NCBI GenBank assembly: GCA_029582265.1
Contig: CM055837.1
Coordinates: 14,526,777 to 14,590,776, forward strand
From: Zoroaster sp. YZ-2022
Taxonomy: Eukaryota; Echinodermata; Asteroidea; Forcipulatida; Zoroasteridae
Length of the DNA stretch: 64,000 nucleotides
Reading direction: 5' to 3'
Positions 1 through 14,100 of this stretch are shown here, piece after piece. The stretch's first letter is position 1. Every line of letters starts with the position of its first letter. The position numbers were made by a program, and so were the translations under genes. The notes under the pieces were generated by a model. That model ran no database searches. It was not told the origin of the DNA and was given only the letters and a program-made list of their open reading frames with translations.

Positions 1-57
1 ATGATTTGTACCTTTCAGATACTCATTCAGTAAAAAACAAAACAATTATCAAGCATA

Positions 58-299
58 TAGATTGGTGAAATTCTTGCGTCGGGAGATAAACAATCGATTT
101 AATTTTGCCCTACACCGACGTGTGTATAGCACTGTATGCTCAGTGCTTTCCGAGTGTCTGTGAAAAAACTACACAGGCGACTCGGGCGGGAGTCGAACCC
201 ACGACCTCCTGCTTACTAGTGCAGATGTCTTAACCTCTCGACCACCGAGCTTGCCGGATGACGATTGGTCGGCTATACTAGAATCCTATATAGCAGCGG
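58..299 (-). mobile_element. tRNA-derived SINE (family B), copy 1
   Basis: On the minus strand the head contains a Pol III A box (TGGTCGAGAGG) and B box (GGTTCGACTCC) about 40 bases apart, followed by a body that is repeated at 312-435 and 461-558. The shared body begins, read on plus, with TATAGATTGGTGAAATTC in both the first and second copies. The head is tRNA-like but not an intact tRNA gene. Confidence 0.7.
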
Positions 300-311
300 G
301 TTCGCGATATA

Positions 312-558
312 TATAGATTGGTGAAATTCTTGCGTCGGAGATAAACAATTGATTTAATTTTGCCCTACACCGACGTGTGTATAGCACTGTATGCTCAGTG
401 CTTTCCGAGTGTGTGAAAAAACTACACAGGCGACTCAGGTCGTGGGTTCGACTCCCGCCCGAGTCGCCTGTGTAGTTTTTTCACAGACACTCGGAAAGCA
501 CTGAGCATACAGTGCTATACACACGTCGGTGTAGGGCAAAATTAAATCAATTGTCAAG
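312..558. repeat. Two SINE-B bodies head to head, forming a hairpin
   Basis: The body at about 348-435 (minus orientation) is followed by a 25-base loop carrying the B box, then by its reverse complement at 461-558. The arms are nearly identical over about 90 bases. A transcript in either direction would fold into a long stem. Confidence 0.8.
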
Positions 559-1500
559 CAATTACCAATGTTGTACCTTTTGATACAATTTGCTTGTTTT
601 AGCTGTTTGATCATCATGGTAAAAAAAAGAGAGGAAAAATTAAGCAGTGCATTACAATGTGCAGTACATAGAGACTAGCTTGTGCATGATATTTGTCTTA
701 ATTATTGGCTGTAAAAAGTACACTCATGTAGAGCATAAGTCTCTCAAAAGCAACTGTATGTTTACAATGTTATGAATACTTAAAATAATAAATCCAGTAC
801 TTCATTGTAAAGAATATATGCCTGGCCCCATATGCTTAGATTCTTGAATTTGACACGATGACACAAATAATAAAAGAATGAAGGCCAGTTATGAAATGAA
901 ATTATATCAACAAAAAATGCAGAAAAGGAAGAAAAAAAATACAAAAGACAATAAGGGTAAATGAGGAAATAAAATTGGATTAAATATGTTGACAGAGAGA
1001 GTCTTTAATGAAAAGAAGTTGAAGGGAAGATATACATGTAGAATTAGTAAATCTATACATTTACCAAATGATTGAATTGTAATATGATGATGCTATCAAT
1101 ATTCCCTAAAATAATTTTGTCTGAGGTGTTATTTAAAACAAAAGTGAAACAATATCCAGGTATTGCTGGGAGTTACCGGTTTAGTTATATGTAGCTAACT
1201 ATTTAACCAAACCTTTCAAGATCGGTCAACCAGTTAACTGAAAATCGGCACCTGATGGCCACACAAACTTGATGCAATGATTGTTTAATAACCAATGCAT
1301 CAAAAAAGAAAATCTAGAACAAAATAGGTGGCAAATTCTTCCCCAATTTTTTTAAATTTTTTTTTAACTATTGGTTTCAATAAGCCAGTTAGCAAAATTT
1401 GAAACCATCCCAGCACTATTTCTAGGTTGAATTAAAGAAAGAGTTCTCTTTCATAAATGTGTTAGAATGCACTATAACTTTTTTCTTGTTAACATTTATC
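559..1500. other. AT-rich sequence without a recognised feature
   Basis: No long open frame with protein-like composition, no tRNA head and no terminal inverted repeat was seen. One copy of the dispersed ATTACCAATGTTGTACC motif lies near 560. Confidence 0.5.
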
Positions 1501-1502
1501 TT

Positions 1503-1590
1503 CATTCAAAGAGAGCAAGCATATATATGTACTCATAAGAACAGTTTTGCCACCATTACTAATGGTATATATCTTCCCTTTAATATATGA
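1503..1590. repeat. Dispersed repeat R1 copy
   Basis: R1 reads roughly TTCAAAGAGA, then AAGCATA, a CAGTTTTG block, then ATTACCAATGTTGTACC and CTTCC(C/A)TTTAATA. Related copies lie at 2402-2476 and 10668-10742, with partial copies near 560, 10023, 24231, 27176, 34231 and 56031. The family is not identified. It has no visible coding content. Confidence 0.55.
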
Positions 1591-2138
1591 CAAGCAATGG
1601 AAGGGCGTGACTTTGCAATATTTCTGTGTACATATACATGTAATACATACATGTACTAGAATACCCACCATCTTGTCACACATACATGTAGTATGGATTT
1701 TCTAGAGCTATACATTTTATCATCTAAATAAAAGGTATACAACTTGTACATGTGTTTTACAGATCTCAATCCCTGTGCCAAAGATATTGCTTTATCCCCC
1801 CAAAATTATAGAATAGTCCAAATTTGTACTGGGTCTGGAAAGCGATGTGCTAAGCAAAGGTCTTTCCCAGTGCAATTTTAGTACACTTTTCTAAATGATG
1901 AAAACGACTAATAGAAAGCCATCTTTTCACTGTGGTATTTATCTTGCAAAAGAAAAGGCAAAAAAAGGCAGTATATTGTAAAAAGTTAATCATGTTCATT
2001 TATGTAATTCAAAGGAAATTATGAATACAGCAAACTAAATGATTTGAAAGCTGAGAGAGCATTGTATATAGAGCAGAAAACATGGATACATGTGTAGTTG
2101 TTATCAGAGAAACATTCATCTAAATAATCACATTTTAC

Positions 2139-2192
2139 CTCATCATCATCATCTGTTACACATTCTCCATTGTGTTCTGAACTATAGGTATC
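2139..2192 (-). CDS. PLEKHO-like gene, candidate exon 5
   Basis: A minus-strand segment preceded by TTGCCTTCAG and followed by GTAAAA. It reads in phase 0 for 18 codons and ends in the acidic run TDDDDE. Phase and orientation agree with exon 4, but the segment is short and carries no domain, so it is only probable. Confidence 0.45.
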
Positions 2193-5100
2193 CTGAAGGC
2201 AAGCATTGTGAGGAGAGATGGAACAAATTATCACTTACTTTTATAGGAAGGTACAACATTTGTAATTACCTGCTAACTTAATGTGAAGTTGGTAAAGGTA
2301 CGTGTACCAATCGCTCCAAGTGTTTTACTCATGACTTACGTATTACACTCCACATTGAGCTGACATTTTCACAGATTGATTGTTTAATTTATATATTTTT
2401 TTTCAAAGAAAGCAAGCATACTCGTAGAAACAGTTTTGCTGACAATCCAATGTTGTACCTTCCATTTAATACACTATATGGAATTGTTATTCAGACAGGA
2501 TATCAATAAATGTAAGGAATACATTGTTAAATTTGATTGCAATAAAATTAACTTGTGAAACAAAGTGAACAGAATTAACCCTAACTCCCTAAGCATTGTT
2601 AGTGAACAATAACAATCCTTCAAAATCCTCCAACTGCCTTTGTTGTCTAAGGAGTTAGGGTTAATGTGAACAATTTAACAAATAGTTTCCATTTTGTGGA
2701 GTGTCATGGCCGAGCGGTCTAGCTTACCGGACTCAAGTTCTGGTGTTAGCAGCAGAATGTGGGTTCGAATCCCGGCCGTGACACTTGTGTCCTTGAATAA
2801 GACACTGAACCATAATTGCTTATAGGGGCAGAGGCAGTTTAACAACTGCCTTGTTCTGGACTAGTTACCCCTCCCAGTCCTATTCGCACCGTGAAGAGGC
2901 TGGTTATTAACTTGTCTTGTTTCAGTGCGAGGGGCTGGTTCTTCAGTGTGGAGTTGTTGTAACAACTCAATGACTTAGTAGCCCCACCTTCGACCAATTA
3001 TCAGTAAAATAGATTATAACACAGCAATAAATCTTTTAAATGTGTTTATAATAAGGGAATAAAAGGTATGTTGCACCGTCTTTACCACAGATTAACCCTA
3101 ACTCCCTAAGTATTGTTAGTGAACAATAAAAATCCTTCAAAATCCTCCAACTGCCTTGTTGTCTAGGGAATTAGGGTTAACGACCGGTTTTGGGAGTGGT
3201 CATGAAATACTTCCAAAACATGAAACATTTCCCAAGTAGATCTACATGAGTCAGGCATGTGATGCCAATCTTCGTCACTCTGATTGGTTGAAATCTGCAT
3301 CGCACAAAACAGCTGGCGAACAGCTGATACATAGCCAGTCTATAACATCCATTAATACAACCCCACGTGGTTATGCTTTGTCCAGTCAGATTGTTTAAAC
3401 TGTCTTGTGCATTTATGACAGTTTATTACAAATAAAACCTATACCCATATGTATTTCAATTTGAAGAGCATTGGGTCAAATAATAAGCTTACCATTCTAG
3501 GTCTCTTGCTTGGTGCTCGTCTTCCCTTACATTTAGGTCTAGACTTGCTGAGGTGATGTAAGACAGGTGTTACAATTTTCAGATCGTCCAACTACATGTA
3601 CAACATAATAATGTTATCAGTACATACATGTATGTAAATAGTCTCATCGTCATTAATGTGGGCGGATACAGGGTATCAAAAGGGGGGGGACATATGGGAG
3701 GAAGACACAAAAAATGTAAAGTCAATTTGCATGTATGGCTTAAACAATATGGTGAGGGCACATGGATACACAGTTATGCATCATAGTTTCATCAAGTCTA
3801 ACTAGAGCTCAAGTGTTTGTTAGAACGAACACACAGTGTTCGTGTCAACTTCCGGTTCAATCAAATTATCATCGATGATGTCAATCATATTTTGCAAAGG
3901 TGTATCATCTTTTATTATAACAATATCAATTTCATATTCAAAAGACCTATCAATTTTGCTTTAGAATGTTGAATTTGAACTTCCTGTTTAGACCGGAAGT
4001 AAAGGTCAGATGAGGTGAAATAATTCCTACTGCATTGGCCATTACCTTTGGTGGGGGGGGGGGGGGGGGGGTGACGACACACTCATACATGGATGTAAAC
4101 TACATATACAACAATTAACCCTCCTACTATTGATGCACTTTAGTGGAAAGCTGCTGTAGAGGTCAAAACCAGTCAACTTCCTGTTTTGACTGTTGACCCA
4201 AATGTGCACACAGGGACATTTTGGACTGTCATTTTGACCACCCTCAACAATACCAGACAATGCTTTTAACCAGTAAAAAACAGTCGACTCATTTTGACCT
4301 GTAAATGTACTAATTACTACACATAAGGTTTGACAGTGTTTGACTTTTATTTTTAAGTGCACTAGATATACATGTACCTTGGGAAGTACATGTATTTCAA
4401 CAATTTGACTGATTTTGGCCCTTGTAGTAGTAGGAGGGTTAAGAGCAGACTACCAGCAGATGATTGTACACTAAAGGCGTGTTCGCACTGGACTTTTTTT
4501 GGGAAGGTTTTACCGAGACGATGGTAGAATGAAAAATGGTCAAATGTTACCTCTGTCCGCACTTGGACTTTCGACACGGGAAAATTTTACCGAGACCGTG
4601 GTAGAAGTAACCGAGCTGTCAGTATAATGACTCATGAGGGCGCTTTGCATGACCTTTCTACGTTGACCCACAGAAAACTTGCTACATGCATACATTAAAT
4701 GCGCCCGGCCGGCCCGCCCCCACCGCGCGGTGAAACAATGGAAAGCGCATGCGTGGTGTCCCTGTGTAGCACGACCTTGTGCTCGGGCCGGATGTACGCT
4801 TTCCTGAGCCGCTTTTACCGACTCGCACTGTCCGCACTGGACTTATCGTCTCGGGAAAAGTTACCTGGGAAGTTTTCCTGGGCAGCAGTTGGCCAGTAAA
4901 AGTAACCGCTGGACTCGGGAAAAGTAACTGAGAGGAAAATGTCCTAGGCTGTCCGCACTGGACTTAAAATGGGAAAAGTACCCATCGTCTCGGTAAGTTT
5001 TAACAAAAAAAGTCCAGTGGGAACACGGCTTAAGGGAGGACATCTTTCCCCAACCTCCATTTATCTCCTGTTGTTTGGCCATTCCTGCCACTTTACACTC

Positions 5101-8100
5101 TGAACATTTACAAGAGAACAATCCTACTGTCCATATAGCTATTGTCAAGGGATTATAGGATGTGTTAAGTTGTGGTTTCTGTTTCTTTGTGTATCCACCA
5201 GGCTCAAGTGTGTTACGGGAGGATTTAATCCACACTTAATTGGTTTCTCTGTTTAGCTACAATACTAGGATCTGCCAGATAATGAGCTCATTCATAATAC
5301 CTGGAAGGAACAGGCCAAATATTGGAGGTATGTATGTATATGGAGGTTGGGGGAAAGATGTCTGCTCTAACATGGCACCCCAACACTGGTTTATACTTCA
5401 TAATACATGTACATGTACAGTAGCTAAAGATTTTGTAAGATTCCATTTCTTTTTTGAATAACTATCATCACAGCATAACCATTTCTATTATTTTCTATGT
5501 ACTTACATTGAAGTCGATGATAGTAATGACATTACCAGTGATTGCCATGTTGAGTTGATTTATCCACTTCTCATGTTCGTTGACATCATCGCATGAAAAC
5601 ATCCACTACAAATAAACAATATTTTTTATTGTAAACATTGTCTAAATGTTTTTTTAAGGGAACGCGCAGGTTGGCATATGCCAATGCAAAGTGAATTTGT
5701 CTTCAAAACCTTAAAGACCGTGTGTATGTGAGTCAATTACTAAATCTCTACATTTAAACTATTCATGTTGTGTTTATAATATACTGAATCTTGGCTATTT
5801 ACATGATACATATACATGAACATGTACATTACTATTGTTGTAAATGTGTACATGTATGTTGATTTAGTTCGTAGCTTATTGTACACCTGAGCGGATAAAT
5901 GGCCTCCTAGCCGAGGCAAAGCTGAGGCTGCCATTTGTGTTCATGAAGGTGTAAAAAGCCAGGAATCATGACTTGTTTTGTTATACATGTACCATGGTAT
6001 TACATACAGTGTAATGTACATTGTGATGACTCTATTCACTTTGTGACATGTAGGTCAGTACATTTGAAATGTGTAAACAAGAAAATATCTCAAAATCATG
6101 TTCTTTTGAATTTGTTTATGGAAACAGCCTTAGCCTGGTAAGAGGGCACAAATATCATTTTGAAGGCTCTGATCACTAATGTTCATACATGTACATCACT
6201 CTGCTTTTATCATTACACTTTTAGACCAACTTACCAGGCTAATGTATAACATATTTGATGGAGTACATCACCACCGAGGTTTTGTCATGTGCCCTGTTCT
6301 TTTGACCAACCAAAATCCACTGTTTAATAGTCTAGGAGCTAAGTCCTGAAAACCCTCTAAATAAGGAGTTGGCACAACAGTCACCACATCTAAGGTTTGA
6401 CTGCACAGGATTTGAGACCGCATACAGGTATGTGGTCTCAAATTATGGTATAAATTTTGAGAAAAAGACAATTTTGTGAGTGTCAAAGATTACCTAATGG
6501 TGCAATTGTTGTTGTTTTCATCATTGTTTATATACAGCAGCCACTTTCATACAAAAAAGTATGTGCTTGTAATTTTTTTTGGTACCTCATTTGAGAACTG
6601 TAATAAAAAATGTGATACTACATTACAATTATTGTAAGGAATATTTTGATTAAAGGCCGCTTTCCAAGATAGTCTGGTTCCGCTGTACGTTTTAACTGTG
6701 TTCAAAATGATATGGCAAAATGATAAGTCTAGGTACCAGAGCAACTGCCACATGTTATTGTTATACACTGACATGTGTTATTTTATATGGACAAAATTGC
6801 TTTTTGCCTTATCGCAATTGTGCGTGCAGTGAATTATGTGAAATGGTTTTGGATGTTTTTTTAAAACATTTTATAGCAAAATTATGGAGAAAAGTTTTAA
6901 GAAATCAGTTAAATTATAAACAGAAAAATTAAGAAAAGAATTGATTTTTTCCCAAAAAACTACGAAAATGGAAGAATTCTCAGCTGATTGCTGATCCCTG
7001 GGTGCAACAACCATATTTTAGTCTCAAACAAAATGACAATAAAACTACTGAATATTACATAAATCATTTGTCAACGAGAGATATGAAATCAATAAATTTG
7101 AAGTCTTTTTGATGACAGGCCAATTTAGTGGTTCATTACGTTTTTCTGCCCGCCGTCGGCTCGTATTATATGATGAGAAGTTTCAGCTCTTACTGAGAAC
7201 AGACTATTGAATTTTAAGTGGTTTTTGTTAGGTATTGTTGTGATGGTAACGGTTATTATCTCACACAAAATGACAATAACACTACCGAATATTAATATAA
7301 ATCATTTGTCAACGAGATATATGAAATCAATAAATTAATATTTGATGACAGACTAATATTATCTTTAACAGTCCAAAAAGTACATGCACCTTTTATAAGC
7401 AGGGGTGGATCCAGGGTAGCTGAAATGAGAATGAGACATGGCAGCAAAAAGGGGTGAAACTGCCAAAAAGGGGTCCACGTACATGTATATAAAGTATAGA
7501 GTAAATTGATTGCAAGGTGATGAATGGGCACTTGTCCTCTTTGCCTGCCTCTTTTACCCGCTAATCTTCCCCCTGCCCCTGCCCCTGCCCCTGCACCCCC
7601 CCCCCCATCTGCCAATGATCCTTATAATATACACATGTAGTATTAATTTTCATGAATCCACAAGCATTTATGTATTACATGGTGTCTGATGAGGGGGGTA
7701 TACCGGTAAGGTTTAAAAATGGCTGTGATTTCTAGAGACAACGAGAGGGATGGTATAAGCAGGACCCCTACATTTGTACCTACATTGTGTAACCTAGTAC
7801 CCCTACACGACACTGGAACTCTCCCGAAACCTATAGATGCCCAGACTGACATAACCGATTGAAATATGTAGGATTTTTAATTTGTTTATTTTCTCGTTGT
7901 TGTTGTTGTTGTGTTGAGTGTATATAGGTAGGTGGGGGATGTTTGAGTAGGATTGTCATCCATGGCATGGACTTCTTAGCGAGTTCAATCTCCTGGGGTC
8001 TGTTTAAATAATTAAATATGTTACTAGTTTAAAGATTAAGTTTAATTCAATTCTATTGTATTTGTCATGACCAGCATGAATATCGTCCTTAAGTCACCCG

Positions 8101-11100
8101 TAAGAGTTTGCCAAAAAAAGTACATTGCAAATCATGTTCATAACGAGCAAAGTTATTCAGAAATCAGCTGAGAAATCCTCCATTTGCGTGGTTTCTGGGA
8201 ATAAAAAAAAAAGATTCTTTTATTACAAATGTTCTGTATGTGATTTAACTAATTCTTAATAATTTTCTCCATAATTTTGCTATAATACGTAAAAAAACTT
8301 CAATTTTCTGACCGACCACCTTTCTCTTCCATTGACTTTGTGCACAAACTTGTGCGTTTGTTTACAACCTTTTTCCAAAACCCAACTCCCGCTGATCGAG
8401 GCAACCATTTTTATAATCTTATTCTATTTCCTTGAAATATCACTCTTGCCATTTAACAAAACCCACTCCTCCATGTTGGATGTAGAAAATTGTCTTGCTC
8501 AAAGACACAAATACATTTATTTTTTTACCATGGTCAAAGTAATTTGTAATTTCCATTAGTATAACATTTACCACTAGACCACTGCACTTGGTAACCTACT
8601 TTTTTCCCTATTAGGGGTGAGGCTACGCCCGTTTTGCATCCCTTACATGTGTTTACCACATGTTGAGTGATGACTTTTAATCCGTTTTGAAAAGAAAAGA
8701 CTATCAATTTTCCAAAATAATTGAACACTTGACACATTTCATACAATGTTGATGTTTTTCTTCTAAATATTTTGAATATTTAAAACACTTTAAATTTAAA
8801 CATAATATACATTTTTTGGACTTAATACAAAACTACCACAATTTGAGACCACATACTGGGCGAAATGGCAGCGATAGTGCACTGCATTTGGCATAGCAGT
8901 TGATGTGCATGCACGTGTGCGGAATATCTCCAGCAATCATTGGCTGGCAGAAGTACACGCACGCTTAATACCATAACATACGCGCATAAAGTGTACGCAC
9001 AATGCTCACTTGACACAAAAGTGGCTATCATCAAGACACTGGATGCAATTTCACCACTAGAGGGCCAATATATATGATGTGCACAGCGTGGATAGTCTTG
9101 AGATTTTGACTGGTCAGTAGTCGTCTTGTTAGGGAGGGATTTTGAAAAGTCAGTTGCCCTTTTAACCAACATTTGGCAAGTGGATGCCCCCATTAAGGTC
9201 CAACCACCATTAAGGTGATTCCACATTTGTCATACATGTATTTGGGGTATACATTGTATCTCTTCATTTGCCATGCTACATGTATGTTTGCCAATATGTA
9301 CCATAATGTATGTAGAACTTTCTAAGTGGCAGTGTTAGTGTTCCTCACCTGATCATATGTAGTATCTGTTGGGATCAAAGTAAAACATGCTTTCTTCTTC
9401 CCTTTCTTATCCATGATCTGAGTGCATTCTTTATATTTGGACAGATATATTGTGTGGCTTTCATCTTCACCTCTTCCATTCTCATCCTGAAAACAAATAA
9501 AAGTACATTTTGTTATTGGTACATGTATGTGTAGATGTACTCTTTCTTGGAAATTATATTTAGTATCATTAATTACAGGAAAGGTACATGTACATTCATT
9601 TCAACCTTCTAGTTTTCAAGAAATATAATTATATTACATTTCTGGTATTAATGAAACCAAAAGTACACTTAAGCACTGTAGCTCATCAGAAGTCTGAGGA
9701 AACCTGTAAGCAAGGGCGCTTGCTATGTGAACCAGAAACACAGGGGTAAACACCTACTCTTCCATGATTAGTGTTCTGGGTTCTTTTACATGCACATCCA
9801 AGAACACAGGACATATGGCTTACAACGTCCCATTCAAAGGTATGTTGTTTTGGGTTTTTATGACATCTTTTTATAAATTTAATAGAAAAATTATGCTTTT
9901 CTGTAAGATGCAAGAACATTTTTTCAGAATGTTTGATATAACGTGTACCAACATTACACTAAGAAAGGTTTTAAATATGTACATGTAATGCTGATTGTAC
10001 ATGTAATGTTGATCTGATCATCTGTTGATTACCAATGTTGTACTCTTTAACTAGTTTAATATCTGTTTCATTATAACTGTAACATTACAATAAATGAAAT
10101 ATATGTGAAGAAAAAATGCAATTTCTCTTTAAACGTGTACGTGTACATGGCATCTCACTACTACATTTATATGTATGGTATGATGTTTCAGTTAATTAAT
10201 ATGAGACAAAGTTCAAGTCTCTTCAGAATAAATAAGTGTACATACATGTACACACATGTACAATGTACGTATATGTAGTGAGGGTATGGCATCAAGCCAG
10301 GACCACAAATGTTAAAATACCATGATGTAATAAGTCATTTTTTGTACCTACACTGTATGTGTATATGTGTGGTTTTAAAGGTAAGGTATAGATCAGTAAA
10401 TAACCAAATTGTAATGTAAAGCTAATTATGTACATGTAATGAACAATGTACTTCTGATGACAGTATCAATTGTCCCTAGTAATAATTGTCCCTTTGTTTA
10501 AGATAACTAATTTCCAGTTCAAATTTAGGAAAGAGTACTCTTTCCTAAATTTGTAGTTAGAATGAATGCAAAAAATCTGAATGCATTCTCATTTTTGGGA
10601 AGTCACAATGTTTGTAAGCTGAAACTTCCACAGGTTGGTTGTTTTGAAATGTAATTTTACAAATATTGATTCAAAGAGAATATACATGTACTTGTAAAAG
10701 CCGTTTTGAGAACATTACCAATGTTGTACTTTCCCTTGCTTTCTTTATGTGATTTAACAAAATATATAAATTACTAAATACAAATGTATTTGTGGGTGTG
10801 CGCCTAACAAGCTGCCACTCATAATAGCTCTCCAGTTAATTGTGTAAATATGTGTTTTGTCTAACAGTTGTGTCCTCATTTTGATATCAGTGGATTTATT
10901 ACAATACCAGGAAACTGCTGGACATTTTATGTGTGCTCTGGAACATTCTTGGCGTAATAAGTGGTTTTCACTGCTGGATTTCATCTGCCCCTGCCATGAG
11001 TTTTACTGCATAGAGAACACCATGTTGGATCTTTACAACAATGTGCAGTCAACCATTGATGGATTATACAGTGGGTCTTAGTTTATTGTCCACCTGCATT

Positions 11101-14100
11101 GAAAGAAGGCTCCTTGGCTAGACAATGGATATGTGCATTCTGTTTATGCTCTGCCTGCTAACTGGACAATTGTGTTCCAATGACTTATCACTGGAGTGTA
11201 AGTACTACCTATGACTAAATGGAAGCAACAAATATGCCATCACAGATTTCTGCATCGACCTGTTCCATATTATGATAATTCACCTGCCACTTTTCATTTG
11301 GAACTTCTGATATATGGTGACATAAACCCAAATCCAGGACCTGATGAGACTGACAAATTCAAATACAGGCACCACTTTGTCACATGTACGGGTAATTTCC
11401 TATACACGTGACAAACTTCTCAATATTCGCAATTCTTTTAATGTTAAAGCCACAACTCTGCCTAATTTGGTATGGACTCATGTAGTTTGTCTCGGGATAA
11501 ATGCCAATAAAACTCAAATACCGGTTTACCGACGAACGCACAGAGGTAAAAAGGGAGGTCGTCGTAGGATAAAGGCTATTCCTGTACAACCTGTGCACCG
11601 ATTTGTTCCAGCTCCTAAAATTTCCGTCATTGTTGGTCATCGCCTGTCTATCCATCGACATATACCACCAAAGGGGTCAGTTAGCAGGACATTGGTTACA
11701 CCTCCACATAGTTTTTCTCTCAAGTCATCTGGATGGCATTTGAAGTTCTGTACGATGAACGTCCGATCATTAAAAAATAAATCTGCTGATTTTATGGATT
11801 ATGTATGTACAAGCAACGCAGACATCTTTGCGCTGACCGAGACCTGGTTAAAGGACATCGATTCTGCTCACCGATCTGAGGCAACTCCATCAGGTTACAA
11901 GCTCGTAGATCATGCACCGGAATAGACGTGGTGGGGTACTGCCCTCCTTCTACGTGACTCGATGGAGGTTAAAAAGGTTGCTGCGGCTGAAAAACGATCC
12001 TTTGAATTCTCGGAGTGGCTCGTGGGGGTAGGGTCTCATCAATTGCGTGTCGTCGTCATTTATAGACCACCCTACTCAACCAACCATCGGTGACACTTAA
12101 TTCTTTTTACGCGAGTTTTCTGATTACCTTGAAACTGTTTTATTGTCTAGTGCGCCACTGATAATTACCGTGATTTCAACATTCATGTTGATGATGTTGA
12201 GAACCATGATGTGATATGTTTTTCTGATTTATTAGAATCATTGAACCTTGAACAGTTTGTTGATCAACCCACTCATGTTTTAGGTCATACATTAGATTTA
12301 ATCATTACTCGTAAGTCAGAGTCTATAATTGAAAGTAAACCTGTTATTGATTATTTATTTTCGGACCATTATTCCATTTTGTGTAAATTAAATTTAAACA
12401 AACCCGATCTATCTGTGAAAGAGGTTTCTTACAGAAAGATTAATTCTGTTGATATGGAAATGTTCAAAACTGACATTTTTTCATCTGATTTGTGTAACGG
12501 AGATTTGGTCATGAGTAAATCTGGTGATGTTGATCGTTTTGCCGCTTCATATAATAATATCCTTATAAGTTCCATTGTTCATCGTCATGCACCTGTTGTT
12601 AAAAAATTTATCATTGCTCGGCGTTGTGTTCCATGGTTTAATGATGAGATCAGAACGGCAAAAAAGTTGCGTAGGAAATTTGAACGCAGATGGAGAACAA
12701 CTGGGCTTAAGCACGATTTTGACTTGTTTAAGTTTAATAGAAATAATGTTATCTTCTTGATGAATAGGGCACGTTGGGATTATTATTCTAACCTGATTAA
12801 TGAAAACAGCCATGATCAGCGGAAATTGTTTAGGGTGAGCAGGTCTCTGCTAAAGCTTGACAAGTCTTTCTTGTTGCCTTCACACACGGATGACTTGACT
12901 CTTGCGAATGAGATGGGAAATTTTTTTGTTAATAAAATTTCAAATATCAGGTTAAGATTGCGCAATGAGACCGGCTCACCTCGGCTAGCTGCCCCCTTAC
13001 CCATACCTTCATTAGTTGATGATGCCGATACATTAACTGTTTTTAGTCAACTTTCTGAAGACGATGTTCGTGATCTCATTTTAGGCTCAAGTAAGAAATG
13101 TTGTGTCCTTGACCCTATTCCTATGAGGTTAATTATTGGCTCCTTAGACGTACATTTGCCTGTTATAACTAGTTTAGTTAATTCATCCTTATGTATGGGT
13201 CACTTTCCAACATGCTGGAAATCAGCAGTGGTTTTACCTTTGTTAAAAAAGCCTGGTCTTGATTTACAGATTGAAAATTTTAGGCCTGTCAGTAATCTGC
13301 AATTCATTTCTAAACTGGTGGAAAAGGCTGTGGCACTTCAACTTCAGTCACATTTATCCCTGAAAGGTTTATATCCGATTGCACAATCGGCTTATCGTAG
13401 GTATCATAGTACCGAGACTGCTTTATTAAAGGTTAAAAACGATCTTTTAATGGCTATGAATAAGCAATGTGTTACGTTATTAGTTTTACTTGATTTAAGT
13501 TCAGCTTTTGATACCTTAAATCATCAAACTTTACTGAACACACTCCATTCTAAGTTTGGTATTGATGGGACTGCTCTCCTTTGGTTTAAATCTTATTTGT
13601 TTAACAGATCTCAGCAGGTCTCCATTCATGGCAAATTGTCTCAGAAATTTGACCTCGATGGGGGTGTACCCCAAGGTTCGTGTTTAGGTCCCTTGTTGTT
13701 CATTTTGTATGCTAGTAGTTTGTTTGAAGTAATCGAAACTCAACTCCCAAATGTTCATTGCTATGCTGATGACACGCAACTTTATCTTTCGTTTTGTCCA
13801 AATGCTGTATCAAGTCAGGCGTCGGCACTTTCTGCAATGGAGGGCTGTATACATGTTGTGCGCAAATGGATGCTTGGTAATGGGTTAATGCTAAACAATG
13901 GTAAAACTGAATTTATTATCTTAGGCACTCGTCAACAATTGGCTAAGGTTAACATTGATGGTATTAAAGTTGGTTCGTCCAGGGTTTCCCCTACCCCCAT
14001 TGTAAGGAATCTTGGTGCCTGGTTTGATGCAAACATGACAATGGCTACTCATATTACAAAACTTGTGCTACTGCTTTTATTACTTACATAATATTAGACG

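Noticed and set aside
8822..9226. 134-codon minus frame as a gene
   Set aside because: No recognisable domain, no splice context, and composition typical of chance frames. It lies in intron 2 of the PLEKHO-like gene.
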